The notes: generated by a model from the letters alone, not told the origin. DNA of 64,000 nt from Mycobacterium kyorinense (GCF_001672775.1 NZ_LZKJ01000049.1:1-64000); one strand, 5' to 3'. Counted from the stretch's first letter, positions 55,396-64,000 are shown. Numbers and translations: made by a program.

Positions 55396-55409
55396 TAGAA
55401 CACGTTCTA
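55396..55409. promoter_or_regulatory. KstR-type operator upstream of the SDR gene
   Basis: TAGAACACGTTCTA fits the KstR consensus T-NN-AAC-NN-GTT-NN-A at every fixed position. KstR is the TetR-type repressor of cholesterol catabolism genes in mycobacteria and rhodococci. The site lies 23 bases before the start codon at 55373, at a promoter position. It places the SDR in the steroid/lipid regulon by inference. Confidence 0.65.
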
Positions 55410-55438
55410 GCACGTTGCCCGGTCGTGCCGCGGTGAGC

Positions 55439-55858
55439 TCAGGTAGTCGTCCGCGGCGGAATCTGGGCGTCCGGCTGCGCTGCACCGTCGTCGTCGGCCC
55501 GCACGGTCTGGTCCTTCGACCTCGTCTTCGGGTCGATGGAGTCGGCGCGCTCGGACTGCTGACGTAACCGGTCTCTCGAATCCGCTACCTGTTCACGGTG
55601 GGCGGCGGCCCGCTGCTCCAACCGAGATGCCTCAGCAGCCTTGGCTTCCGCCTCGGCTTGCGCGGCTCGCGCTCGGGCTGCGGTCTCGTCGGCGAACGCC
55701 TCGCGTTTCTCGACGCCCGCCGTCTCGACCTGGACTTGCTCGCGGATATTGCGTGCTTGCACACCGCGTTGCCGCCGGGTCAGCAGAACCGCGACGGCGA
55801 TCAGCACGATCGCGGCGATTACCGCGACGACTATCCAGATGACAGCACTGGTGGCCAT
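55439..55858 (-). CDS. Membrane-anchored coiled-coil protein
   Basis: This 139-residue protein has one N-terminal membrane helix (VIWIVVAVIAAIVLIAVAVLL), a basic stop-transfer (TRRQRG) and then about 70 residues of alanine/glutamate/arginine coiled coil (ARARAAQAEAEAKAAEASRL). The last 35 residues are polar and probably disordered. The ATG at 55858 follows GGAG. No domain is recognised. It resembles small stress-induced envelope proteins of actinobacteria only in general layout. Confidence 0.7.
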   Translation of the reverse strand: MATSAVIWIVVAVIAAIVLIAVAVLLTRRQRGVQARNIREQVQVETAGVEKREAFADETAARARAAQAEAEAKAAEASRLEQRAAAHREQVADSRDRLRQQSERADSIDPKTRSKDQTVRADDDGAAQPDAQIPPRTTT

Positions 55859-55945
55859 GTCAACTCCTCGGGTTGTTGAACACGTGTGCAGGGTTCCCAC
55901 CCGGGCCGTGTCCGAATCATGGGGACAGCCGCCGCGCCGAGGCGA

Positions 55946-56866
55946 TCAGGATTTCGAGCCGGCCTTGGCGCGAGTCTTCTTGGCCGGTGACTTTTTGGCT
56001 GCAGTCTTTTTGGCGGGCGACTTCTTCGCCGGTGCTTTCTTGGCCGTGCTCTTCTTGGCCGGCGCCTTACCGTCGCCGGAGCGGGCCTTCACACTGGCCT
56101 CCAGCTTGGCCAACAGATCGGAGACATCCTCGGTCTCGTCCAGTTCCTTGGGTTGCTCTTCGGTGGTAAACGCCTCGCCGCCTTCGAGTTTGGCTTGGAC
56201 CAGCTCGTGCAGCTGCTCCTGATAGTCGTCGTGGTAGCGGTCGGGGTTGAAGTCATCGGCCATCGACTCCACCACCTGCCCGGCCATTTTCAGCTCGGCA
56301 GGCTTGATGTCGACCTTCTTGTCGAGCACCGGGAAATCGGGGTCGCGAATCTCGTCGGGCCACAACAAGGTGTGGATCACCATTACGTCGCGCTTGCTGA
56401 AATCCTTGACCCGCAACGCCGCTAGCCGAGTCTTGTTGCGCAGCGCGAAATGCACGATCGCTACCCGATCGGTCTCGGCCAACGTCTTAGCCAGCAGCAC
56501 ATAGGACTTCGCCGACTTGGAGTCCGGCTCCAAAAAGTAGCTGCGGTCATACATCATCGGATCCAAATCGCTGGCCGGAACGAACTCCAGCACCTCGATC
56601 TCGCGGCTGCGCTCTTCGGGCAGCGTCGCGATGTCGTCGTCGGTGATCACCACCATCTGGCCGTCGTCGGATTCATATGCCCGCGCGATGTCGCGGTACT
56701 CGACAACCTCGCCGCACACCTCGCACACCCGCTTGTAGCGGATGCGGCCGTTGTCCTTGGCATGCACCTGATGGAACTTGATGTCATGGTCCTCGGTGGC
56801 GCTGTAAACCTTGACCGGAACGTTCACCAGGCCGAAGGCGATAGAACCCTTCCAGATGGAACGCAT
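55946..56866 (-). CDS. ku: Non-homologous end-joining protein Ku
   Basis: Ku forms a homodimeric ring on DNA double-strand ends and recruits LigD. The 306-residue protein starts MRSIWKGSIAFGLVNVPVKV and has the Ku core to about residue 255 (VCGEVVEYRDIARAYE, LPEERSREIEVLEFVP). The C-terminal 40 residues are a lysine/alanine tail with repeated PAKK units, longer than I recall for M. tuberculosis (273 residues); such tails affect DNA binding and sliding in other mycobacteria. It matches Rv0937c, but a polyol operon on the same strand now ends 37 bases upstream of its start. Confidence 0.95.
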   Translation of the reverse strand: MRSIWKGSIAFGLVNVPVKVYSATEDHDIKFHQVHAKDNGRIRYKRVCEVCGEVVEYRDIARAYESDDGQMVVITDDDIATLPEERSREIEVLEFVPASDLDPMMYDRSYFLEPDSKSAKSYVLLAKTLAETDRVAIVHFALRNKTRLAALRVKDFSKRDVMVIHTLLWPDEIRDPDFPVLDKKVDIKPAELKMAGQVVESMADDFNPDRYHDDYQEQLHELVQAKLEGGEAFTTEEQPKELDETEDVSDLLAKLEASVKARSGDGKAPAKKSTAKKAPAKKSPAKKTAAKKSPAKKTRAKAGSKS

Positions 56867-56903
56867 AGCGACAGTATGCCCGTACCGGAAGCGGTCTACG
56901 CGT

Positions 56904-57815
56904 CTATGTAGAGCGCGCCGCGGCGTCGACGGCCACCCGATCCGGCAGGTCAGCGCCCGCCCGGGCGATCGTCAGCGCCGATAACCGCGCCGCCGCCCGC
57001 AGCGCGGCGGTCAGCGCGTCCGGTCCGATTCGGCGCAAGTCGTCACGCCGCTCGGCGCCCAGCAGCCCCGTCGACCAGAGCGCATCGATGAGGCCGACCA
57101 TGAATGCATCGCCGGCGCCGACCGTGTCAACCACCTGCGCCGGTTCGGCCGGAATTCGCACCTCGCCACCCGCGCAGAATCCCACAGCGCCCCGCTCAGC
57201 CATTGTCACGGCGACGATCGACGGCCCCGACGCGGCCCAACTCCGAGCAAGCACGTCGGGCGGGCGGTCGGGGTCGAACCAGCGCAGATCCTCCTCGCTG
57301 ACCTTGACGACGTCACTGCGCTCGACGAGACGCTCGATGCGTTCGCGGGCCAGGTCGCGGTCGACAATCAACGCCGGCCGCACATTGGGATCGAAGGTCA
57401 CCGTGGCCGAGACGCGATAGGTGTCGACTAACGCCGCGACCGCCAGGCAACCGGGTTCGTGCACCGCGGCGATCGATCCAGTGTGTACGACGAGTGGGGG
57501 AGCCACTTCCGGTGTACCGGACAACTCCCACGCCAGGTCGAATACGTAATCGGCCGACCCCTTCTCGTCCACCGTGACTCGCGCAGTCGGTGTCCGCACC
57601 GCGGTAGAGCCACCGGGAACCAGTTGCGTCCCAGCCATATTGACATGCTCAGCGATGCGTCGGCCGTATGCGTCGTCACCGATATGAGTGAGCAGATCGA
57701 CGCCGCGGCCCAGCCGGCCCAGGCCGACCGCGACATTGAGCGGGCTGCCGCCGACGTGCTCACCAGCACCGACGATGTCGATCAAAGACTCGCCGATCAC
57801 CAGCGCGCGGCTCAC
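56904..57815 (-). CDS. PfkB-family sugar kinase (probable fructokinase)
   Basis: This 303-residue kinase starts ALVIGESLIDIVGAG and has GGSPLNVAVGLGRLG, FDPNVRPALI and the catalytic signature DTVGAGDAFMVGL. It transfers phosphate from ATP to a ketose. The GTG at 57815 overlaps the stop of the upstream polyol dehydrogenase gene by four bases. With two polyol dehydrogenases in the operon, fructose from mannitol is the likely substrate, which would then enter glycolysis; xylulose from arabitol is an alternative. Confidence 0.88.
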   Translation of the reverse strand: MSRALVIGESLIDIVGAGEHVGGSPLNVAVGLGRLGRGVDLLTHIGDDAYGRRIAEHVNMAGTQLVPGGSTAVRTPTARVTVDEKGSADYVFDLAWELSGTPEVAPPLVVHTGSIAAVHEPGCLAVAALVDTYRVSATVTFDPNVRPALIVDRDLARERIERLVERSDVVKVSEEDLRWFDPDRPPDVLARSWAASGPSIVAVTMAERGAVGFCAGGEVRIPAEPAQVVDTVGAGDAFMVGLIDALWSTGLLGAERRDDLRRIGPDALTAALRAAARLSALTIARAGADLPDRVAVDAAARST

Positions 57816-59218
57816 CGCAGCAGCTCCTCCAGCGTCGCCCGAGCTCCCTTGCGGTGCAACGAATCCAGCGCCCAGCGGTACGCCTCGACAAAACGTGGCT
57901 GGCAGACCAGATCCCCGAACAAGACGGTGTCGATGAACGCGGTGGGATTCTCGTGTTGCGACTGGGCAATCGGCACCAGCGAGTCCGCCAGCTGGTCCAC
58001 CACGTCGATCGGCTCACCACGCTCGTCGACACCCTCGGCATACCGAGCCCAGCTAGCCACCGTCGCGGCGGCCAGCCGAACCGGCCCACCGTTGGCCAAG
58101 TTGTCACAGATGACCGGAAACAGCCATTTCGGGATGCGATCCGACGAGTAGGCGCACAGCCGGTCAACCGTGTCGCTCACGCCCGAGTTGGCGAACCGCT
58201 CGATCAGTGTGCGGCTGTAGTCGTGCAGATCGATGCCGGGCACCGGCGGCAGCGTCGGGATGGCCTCGGAATCGAAGTAGCGGCGCAAAAATTCACTGAA
58301 CAACGGATCGCGTGCCGCGTCGTGGACAAACTTGAAGCCGCACAGATGCGCGAAGTAGCACAGGCTTTGATGGCCCGCGTTGAGCAGTCGCAGCTTCATC
58401 ATTTCGTAGGGGACGACATCGTCGACCACCAGCACGCCCGCCTCTTCCAACGGCGGCCTGCCGTCACCGAAGCAATCTTCGATGACCCATGCGGCGAACT
58501 CCTCGGTCAGTACCGGCCACCGGTCGGCGACACCGAGCTCACGCTGGATCGCCGCGGTCATTTCCGGTGTGGTGTAGGGGGTGATCCGGTCCACCATCGA
58601 ACTCGGGAACCGGGCATGTTCTGCCACCCACTCGGCCAGCTCTGGATCCCGCCGCTCGGCATTCGCGAGCACGACGCGCCGCGCGACCAGACCATTGCTC
58701 TCGATGTTGTCGCACGACAGAATCGTCGGTGCGGCGATCCCGCGGTCACGGCGCCTGGCCAGAGCCTCGGTGATCAAGGCGAACGCGGGGCCTTCGGGAT
58801 CGCGGTAACCGCCCTCGGTGATGGTCAGCGAAATGATTCGCGTCGACGCTGCGGCCAGCACCTCGAGCGCTGCCTCGGGATCGTCCGGAGCGTAGCGATA
58901 GTCGATGATCGAGCCGATCACCTGTGCGTCCCGACGGCCGTCGGGGCTTTCTTGAACCAGCGTGTAGAGCCCGTCCTGGTCACGCAGGACGTCGCGCATG
59001 GGCCAGTCGGAGGGCAGCACGCCCACTCCGCAGATGCCCCACTCATGCGCCAGACCTTGTTGCAGCAACCGGTCGATGTAGAAGGCCTGGTGCGCCCGGT
59101 GAAAGTGACCGGCCCCGAGATGCGCGATGCCGACGCTGAGGCTGCTGCGGTCATAACTCGGCGTTGCGATCGGCAGCGTTGTCAGCGCTGCATCGTTGAG
59201 GTTCGTCACGTTAGGCAT
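57812..59218 (-). CDS. Mannitol/polyol 2-dehydrogenase (second copy of the operon)
   Basis: This 468-residue member of the long-chain mannitol dehydrogenase family has HLGAGHFHRAHQAFYIDRLL (NAD-binding), TITEGGYRDPEGPAFALI, SCDNIESNG, and the catalytic K-x4-N-x2-H motif in KLRLLNAGHQSL. It oxidises a polyol to a ketose. The ATG at 59218 (MPNVTNLND) is used. It lies 13 bases after the HAD gene. The paralogue two genes upstream shares all these motifs, so the operon may handle two polyols or two oxidation states. Confidence 0.9.
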   Translation of the reverse strand: MPNVTNLNDAALTTLPIATPSYDRSSLSVGIAHLGAGHFHRAHQAFYIDRLLQQGLAHEWGICGVGVLPSDWPMRDVLRDQDGLYTLVQESPDGRRDAQVIGSIIDYRYAPDDPEAALEVLAAASTRIISLTITEGGYRDPEGPAFALITEALARRRDRGIAAPTILSCDNIESNGLVARRVVLANAERRDPELAEWVAEHARFPSSMVDRITPYTTPEMTAAIQRELGVADRWPVLTEEFAAWVIEDCFGDGRPPLEEAGVLVVDDVVPYEMMKLRLLNAGHQSLCYFAHLCGFKFVHDAARDPLFSEFLRRYFDSEAIPTLPPVPGIDLHDYSRTLIERFANSGVSDTVDRLCAYSSDRIPKWLFPVICDNLANGGPVRLAAATVASWARYAEGVDERGEPIDVVDQLADSLVPIAQSQHENPTAFIDTVLFGDLVCQPRFVEAYRWALDSLHRKGARATLEELLR

Positions 59219-59231
59219 GATTGCCCAACTC

Positions 59232-60011
59232 CTAAGCGGTGAAACTTCCACCTGTCACGGGCGACAACATCAGGACATCGGCGAGAGCCTGCCACGAGTC
59301 GGTTATCGCGACCGCGCCGGCATCAATCAATTCCGCACTGCGGCAACGACGTTCGTCCTCTGATACGAACATCAGGTTACCCACGGTGAGGTAGCCGGCC
59401 GCGACCGCGGAGGTGACACCGGCTACCGAATCTTCAACGGCCAGTCCCTCGTGCGCCTCGACGTCCATCACCTGGCCGGTATGCAGATACACCGCGGGGT
59501 CGGGCTTACTGGTCGGCACCGGAAGGGAGTCTTCCGCGCTGAAGCGCAGCGCCGCCGGGATGAGCGGATCGAGGTCGGTGGCGGCGAAGCAGGCGTCCAG
59601 TCGCTTGGTGGCGCTGGAACTGACCGCTGCCAATGCATACCGCGACGCGAGCGCCTGCAACGGAGCCAATACGTGCGGATCTGGCTTGAGGGTGGCGGCT
59701 AAGTGTGCGGTGACCTGCTCGCGTTCTTGTCGCACCCATTGCTCGAGTTCGTCAGGGTCGACGGACACCCCAGCCTGCACAGCCAGATCGAGAGCGGTGC
59801 TGCGGAAGTTCTTTCCGACGGCCTGTTTGCGCAGCTGCTCTGCGGTGAAAGGTGCCGACACGTCGAACCTGGCCAGGAACCGATTGATCACCTCGACCGA
59901 GGCGGCGAATGCTGGTTTCTCCGAAGGGAATAGGTTGTCGTCTGCGTCGCAGAGCAAGGTGGTGATTGGCGTGGGGTCGAAGTCGCGGACAAACTTCACG
60001 GGCTGGTTCAT
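59232..60011 (-). CDS. HAD-family phosphatase/phosphomutase of the polyol operon
   Basis: This 259-residue HAD-IA protein has motif I in LLCDADDNLFPSEKP (Asp nucleophile and second Asp, with Asn in the usual Thr position), a helical cap, motif II in AAVSSSATKRLD, the Lys in TSKPDPAVYL and motif IV VEDSVAGVTSAVAAGY. It probably dephosphorylates a sugar or polyol phosphate. Its ATG overlaps the stop of the first dehydrogenase gene, and the second dehydrogenase follows after 13 bases. Confidence 0.85.
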   Translation of the reverse strand: MNQPVKFVRDFDPTPITTLLCDADDNLFPSEKPAFAASVEVINRFLARFDVSAPFTAEQLRKQAVGKNFRSTALDLAVQAGVSVDPDELEQWVRQEREQVTAHLAATLKPDPHVLAPLQALASRYALAAVSSSATKRLDACFAATDLDPLIPAALRFSAEDSLPVPTSKPDPAVYLHTGQVMDVEAHEGLAVEDSVAGVTSAVAAGYLTVGNLMFVSEDERRCRSAELIDAGAVAITDSWQALADVLMLSPVTGGSFTA

Positions 60012-61549
60012 TGCAACACCAACTCCCGCGCATTGTCCCGCAACGCCCGGCGCAGCGTGGGAACCACACCATGCTCGTCGATGTCGGTAATCATCTCGCC
60101 GAGACGCTCTGCAAAACCAGGAATCCCACGTAATTCGGTGAAGATCTCATGCCGCAGCAGCGGATCAGGGTTAGTCCCTCCGTAGGTCGCCAAGTTCGTC
60201 AGCAGTTCTGCCTGCGGATCTTCGATGCGAATCTTGCGGCCCGTGAGGTCGTAGCCGCGCAGATACCGGGCCCACCCGGCGAGCGCCAGCATCAGCAGCG
60301 TGTGCGGTCTGCCCTGGGCAATCGCCTCCTGCAATGACGGCAGCAGGAACGACGACATCTTCGTCGATCCCCGGCGCGCCAACCGCGACAGCTGGTCACT
60401 CATCTGAGGGTTGCCCAGCCGAGCCAGCAACGTGTCCCGATAGTCCGGTGTGTTCATCCCGGGCACCGCCGGTAGCAGCGGCTGAATCTCGTCGCGCATG
60501 AGTTGCTCGACGTAATCGAAGATGACCGGATTCCGCATCGCGGTGTCGGTGCGCTGATAGCCGGCCAGCGTGGCCAAACACCCGATCGCGATATGAGTTC
60601 CGTTGAGCAGGCGGGTCTTGACGAGCTTGTGATCGCTGACATCGGTAACGAACTGCGCGCCGACCTCGTCGAGCGGTGGGCGCCCGTAGCTGAAGGTGTC
60701 CTCGATGACCCATTGGCAATACGGTTCGGTCAGCACCGGCCACTTGTCGGCGATGCCAAATGTCTGCTCCACGAACTGGCGCTCCGAGTTCGACGTCGCA
60801 GGGGTGATGCGGTCCACCATGGTCGACGGGAATGCGACATTCCTGTCGATCCACCGGGCCAGCTCAGGGTCTTTCAACGCCGCGAATGAGACCAGCGCGG
60901 TCCGCGCCGCCTGGGTGTTGTCGGGGATGTTGTCGCAGCAGAGCACGGTGAACGGGGCAGTACCGGCGCGACGACGCCGGTCGAGCGCCTCGGCCAGGTA
61001 TGCCCAGGCAGTCACATAGCAATCCGACGTGGCGACAAGGTCGGCACGCACGTCGGGGTTGGCCGCGTCGAATTCGCCGGTAACTGGATCCAAAAAGTAC
61101 CCGTTGCCGGTAATTGTCAGGCTGACGATGCGGGTTTGCGGATCGGTCAGAGCCGCACGGACCGCGTCGCCGTCGTTCGGCGCGTAGTGGTAGGCGGCGA
61201 TCGAGCCGACCACGCGGGCCGTCTGGTGGTCGTGGCCCCGCTGCACGACGGTGTAGAGCCCATCCTGAGCGGACAGCAAGTCCTTCACGTCGCGGGACCG
61301 CAGACTGACCCCGGTGACGCCCCATTCGTCGGATATGCCCGAGCGGGCAAGGTCGTCGAAGTACACAGCTTGGTGTGCACGATGAAAATTGCCCGCTCCG
61401 ATGTGGACGACGCCAGGCTGAAGGGCCGACCTGTCGTAGGTCGGCACGTCGATCCGTGACGAATGCAGGGGCAATGTGGCGTCACTCAGCGGAACCGCAG
61501 TCGTGTGGTCCTGGGTGACGACATTCGTAAGACAGTTCGCGTAACCCAT
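60008..61549 (-). CDS. Mannitol/polyol 2-dehydrogenase (first gene of the operon)
   Basis: This protein of about 513 residues has VHIGAGNFHRAHQAVYFDDLA, TITGNGYFLDPVTGEFDAAN, LCCDNIPDN, PSTMVDRITPAT and the catalytic K-x4-N-x2-H in KTRLLNGTHIAIG. It is longer than its neighbouring paralogue by an N-terminal stretch and a C-terminal helix. The start at ATG 61549 is uncertain: no good ribosome box precedes it, and the family homology begins near residue 35. It heads a four-gene polyol operon and is divergent from ligD, with 130 bases between. Confidence 0.88.
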   Translation of the reverse strand: MGYANCLTNVVTQDHTTAVPLSDATLPLHSSRIDVPTYDRSALQPGVVHIGAGNFHRAHQAVYFDDLARSGISDEWGVTGVSLRSRDVKDLLSAQDGLYTVVQRGHDHQTARVVGSIAAYHYAPNDGDAVRAALTDPQTRIVSLTITGNGYFLDPVTGEFDAANPDVRADLVATSDCYVTAWAYLAEALDRRRRAGTAPFTVLCCDNIPDNTQAARTALVSFAALKDPELARWIDRNVAFPSTMVDRITPATSNSERQFVEQTFGIADKWPVLTEPYCQWVIEDTFSYGRPPLDEVGAQFVTDVSDHKLVKTRLLNGTHIAIGCLATLAGYQRTDTAMRNPVIFDYVEQLMRDEIQPLLPAVPGMNTPDYRDTLLARLGNPQMSDQLSRLARRGSTKMSSFLLPSLQEAIAQGRPHTLLMLALAGWARYLRGYDLTGRKIRIEDPQAELLTNLATYGGTNPDPLLRHEIFTELRGIPGFAERLGEMITDIDEHGVVPTLRRALRDNARELVLQ

Positions 61550-61679
61550 AGGTCGCCGAACGTACCCGTCTAGATGAAGATCGTTAAGCGAGCGCGGCAC
61601 CGTCGCCTCCGACAATGCTGCCCTCAGCAGGCGATTAACTGGCGTGGTGAAATACGCCACACAGCGTAGGTTGGGCGCT

Positions 61680-63929
61680 ATGGCGCCGCGGGTGAAGCTG
61701 ACCAACCCCGACAAGGTGCTTTATCCCGCCACCGGCACCACCAAAGCCGAAGTGTTCGACTATTACACCGGCATCGCCGAGGTGATGGTGCCGCACATCG
61801 CCGGACGCGCCGCTACCCGCAAGCGCTGGCCCAACGGCGTCGACGAGCCGTCATTCTTCGAAAAGCAGCTGGCGTCATCAGCACCCGACTGGCTGCCCCG
61901 CGGCAGTGTGGTGCACAAGTCGGGAACGACGACCTATCCGATCATCGACAGCTCGACCGGACTGGCCTGGATCGCACAGCAGGCCGCGCTGGAAGTCCAC
62001 GTGCCGCAGTGGCGTTTCGTCGCCGAGTGGACACGCAGCGGAGAAGAACTCAAACCCGGCCCTGCAACACGATTGGTGTTCGACCTCGACCCCGGCGAAG
62101 GCGTGACCATGGCTCAGCTCGCCGAAGTGGCTCGTGCGGTGCGCGATCTGATCAGCGATATCGGGCTCACGGCGTTCCCGCTCACCAGCGGCAGCAAGGG
62201 ACTGCATCTCTATGCCCCACTGGACAAGCCGGTCAGCAGCCGCGGGGCGGTGGTAGTAGCCAAACGTATTGCGCAGCAACTCGAGAAGGCGATGCCCAAG
62301 CTCGTCACCTCGACGATGACCAAAAGCTTGCGGGCCGGCAAGATATTCCTGGACTGGAGCCAGAACAACGGGTCCAAGACCACGATCGCGCCGTATTCAC
62401 TGCGCGGCCGCGATCACCCGACCGTCGCGGCGCCGCGTAGCTGGGAAGAACTCGACGACAAGAAACTTCGCCACTTGACCTACGACGAGGTGCTGGCCCG
62501 AGTCGAGCGCGACGGTGATCTGCTGGCGCCACTGGACGCCGACGTCACCCCCGACCGGCTCACCAAATACCGCAGCATGCGCGACGCGTCGAAAACGCCG
62601 GAGCCGGTACCCAGCGGCAAGCCTGTTGTCGGGCAAGGCAATACCTTCGTGATCCAAGAGCACCACGCCCGTCGGCTGCACTACGACTTTCGGCTGGAGC
62701 GCGACGGCGTGCTGGTGTCCTGGGCGGTGCCCAAGAACCTGCCCGATACGCCGTCGGTCAATCATCTGGCGGTGCACACCGAGGACCATCCGCTCGAGTA
62801 CGCCACCTTCGAGGGGACGATCCCCAAGGGGGAGTACGGCGGCGGCAAGGTCATCATCTGGGACGCGGGCACCTACGAGGCCGAGAAGTTTCGCGATGAT
62901 GAAGTGATCGTTACGTTGCACGGCAGCCGAATCTCGGGTCGTTACGCACTGATTCAAACCAACGGCGATCAGTGGCTGGCACACCGGATGAAAGACCAGA
63001 AGGTCGTCGAACTCGACGGGCTGAGCCCCATGCTCGCCACGGAGGGTTCGGTGGCCAACCTGAAGGCGTCGCAGTGGGCGTTCGAAGGCAAGTGGGACGG
63101 CTACCGGCTACTTGTCGACGCCGACCACGGCACCGTTCGGCTGCGATCGCGGCGTGGCCGCGACGTCACCAAAGAATATCCTCAATTGCGGTCACTGGCA
63201 GCCGATCTCACAGAGCATCGGATGATCCTCGACGGGGAAGTGGTCGCCCTTGACGACGACGGCGTGCCGAGTTTCTCCGAGATGCAGAACCGGGTCCGCG
63301 CCACCCGCGTCCAATATTGGGCATTCGACCTGTTGTATCTGGACGGTCGGTCGCTGCTGCGCGCCAGATACCGCGATCGCCGCCGTTTGCTGGAAACGCT
63401 GGCCACCGGCACCGATCTCATGGTTCCGGACTTACTGCCCGGCGACGGCGATCAAGCACTGGAACACTCACGCAAACATCGCTGGGAGGGCGTCGTCGCC
63501 AAGAAACGCGATTCCACCTACCAGCCGGGTCGTCGCTCGTCGTCGTGGATCAAGGACAAGCACTGGAATACCCAGGAAGTCGTCATCGGCGGCTGGCGCG
63601 CCGGCGAGGGCGGACGCACCAGCGGCATCGGTTCGCTGCTGATGGGCATACCCGCCGACGGTGGTTTGCAGTTCGCCGGGAAGGTCGGCACCGGCTTCAC
63701 CGAACTTGCCCTGACCAATCTGAAGAAGACGTTGGCACCATTGCGCACCGACGAATCCCCGTTCAACACACGGCTTCCCACTCGCGACGCCAAGGGCGTG
63801 ACGTTCGTCGAGCCGACGTTGGTCGGGGAGGTCCGCTACAGCGAATGGACATCGGACGGCCGGCTGCGCCAGCCCAGCTGGCGCGGTCTGCGGCCCGACA
63901 AGAGTCCGGACGAGGTGGTCCGGGAATGA
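61680..63929 (+). CDS. ligD: Multifunctional DNA ligase D
   Basis: LigD completes end joining with Ku. The 749 residues have the domains in the mycobacterial order: polymerase/primase (about 1-290; DLDPGEGVTMAQLAEVARAV, TSGSKGLHLYAPLD, LDWSQNN), 3'-phosphoesterase (about 320-450; FVIQEHHARRLHYDFRLERDG), and ATP-dependent ligase (about 470-749) with the nucleotidylated Lys in AFEGKWDGYRLL, then LDGEVVALDDDG, GVVAKKRDSTYQPGRRSSSW. It matches Rv0938. The ATG at 61680 gives the expected N-terminus; a longer GTG start at 61644 is possible. Confidence 0.96.
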   Translation: MAPRVKLTNPDKVLYPATGTTKAEVFDYYTGIAEVMVPHIAGRAATRKRWPNGVDEPSFFEKQLASSAPDWLPRGSVVHKSGTTTYPIIDSSTGLAWIAQQAALEVHVPQWRFVAEWTRSGEELKPGPATRLVFDLDPGEGVTMAQLAEVARAVRDLISDIGLTAFPLTSGSKGLHLYAPLDKPVSSRGAVVVAKRIAQQLEKAMPKLVTSTMTKSLRAGKIFLDWSQNNGSKTTIAPYSLRGRDHPTVAAPRSWEELDDKKLRHLTYDEVLARVERDGDLLAPLDADVTPDRLTKYRSMRDASKTPEPVPSGKPVVGQGNTFVIQEHHARRLHYDFRLERDGVLVSWAVPKNLPDTPSVNHLAVHTEDHPLEYATFEGTIPKGEYGGGKVIIWDAGTYEAEKFRDDEVIVTLHGSRISGRYALIQTNGDQWLAHRMKDQKVVELDGLSPMLATEGSVANLKASQWAFEGKWDGYRLLVDADHGTVRLRSRRGRDVTKEYPQLRSLAADLTEHRMILDGEVVALDDDGVPSFSEMQNRVRATRVQYWAFDLLYLDGRSLLRARYRDRRRLLETLATGTDLMVPDLLPGDGDQALEHSRKHRWEGVVAKKRDSTYQPGRRSSSWIKDKHWNTQEVVIGGWRAGEGGRTSGIGSLLMGIPADGGLQFAGKVGTGFTELALTNLKKTLAPLRTDESPFNTRLPTRDAKGVTFVEPTLVGEVRYSEWTSDGRLRQPSWRGLRPDKSPDEVVRE

Positions 63930-64000
63930 CTACCCGACGCTGCGCAGCGCAGCCTCGACGCTGGGATGGACTGGAAGCAGGTCGTGCAGTTCGGCCACCT
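63930..64000 (-). CDS. C-terminal end of an unidentified gene, cut by the window edge
   Basis: The minus strand is open from the right edge to a TAG at 63930-63932 and encodes at least VAELHDLLPVHPSVEAALRS before the last residues. The stop is adjacent to the ligD stop at 63929, as expected of a convergent neighbour. Too little is present to name a family. Confidence 0.45.
   Translation of the reverse strand, partial: VAELHDLLPVHPSVEAALRSVG

Overview
The window is 64 kb of high-GC actinobacterial DNA from a mycobacterium. The evidence is gene content and order: ercc3, moaC2-mog-moaE2, rpfA, moaD2-moaA2, cspB, fadE10, sepH, serC, fprB, citA, gltA2, arfABC, prrAB, accD3, echA6, ctpE, mntH, ku and ligD follow the order I remember for the Rv0861c-Rv0938 stretch of M. 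tuberculosis. It is not M. tuberculosis itself. The PE/PPE genes, the pst cluster and several other genes of that stretch are missing, and several loci are present that M. tuberculosis lacks there. A non-tuberculous mycobacterium is the best reading; I cannot name the species.

Layout. 1-2.5 kb: two head-to-head remnants of an F420-dependent oxidoreductase, then a zinc-ribbon/OB protein and thiolase pair. 2.5-6.5 kb: XPB-type helicase and its partner. 6.6-11.3 kb: molybdopterin genes around rpfA, which carries a c-di-AMP riboswitch in its leader and a CRP site upstream. 11.5-15 kb: cspB, fadE10 and a Xi-class transferase. 15-16 kb: a DUF559 endonuclease-like gene between two identical 58-bp palindromes. 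16-27.5 kb: conserved core genes (MFS, TrmH, SepH, SerC, AurF-like oxygenase, FprB, CitA). 27.6-31.4 kb: PdxH, a frameshifted MFS gene, GltA2 and an FKBP. 31.4-32.4 kb: an arfABC operon whose ArfA and ArfC lack their C-terminal domains. 32.4-46.6 kb: PrrAB, AccD3, EchA6, CtpE, the Rv0909/Rv0910 toxin-antitoxin pair, and a thiolase-carotenoid oxygenase-tandem HxlR operon. 46.7-54.3 kb: an MmpL transporter, tRNA-Arg(CCU), a 1.2-kb insertion bounded by a repeated tRNA fragment, and an mntH-containing operon. 54.6-64 kb: a KstR-type SDR, Ku, a four-gene polyol operon and LigD.

How the genes work together. MoaC, MoaA, MoaD and MoaE make the pterin part of the molybdenum cofactor and Mog adenylylates it. 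CitA and GltA2 feed the TCA cycle. Ku and LigD form the two-component end-joining system, but here a polyol catabolism operon has been placed between them, so ku now lies downstream of sugar genes. Rv0909/Rv0910, PrrBA and ArfABC are linked gene sets.

The strongest candidates for something undescribed are the palindrome-flanked DUF559 cassette (14998-16021), the tRNA-Arg-bounded cassette with an EspC-like gene broken by a 5-bp duplication (49943-51144), a 34-bp near-perfect palindrome upstream of prrA (34590-34623), the domain-stripped arfABC operon, and the polyol operon inside the NHEJ locus.
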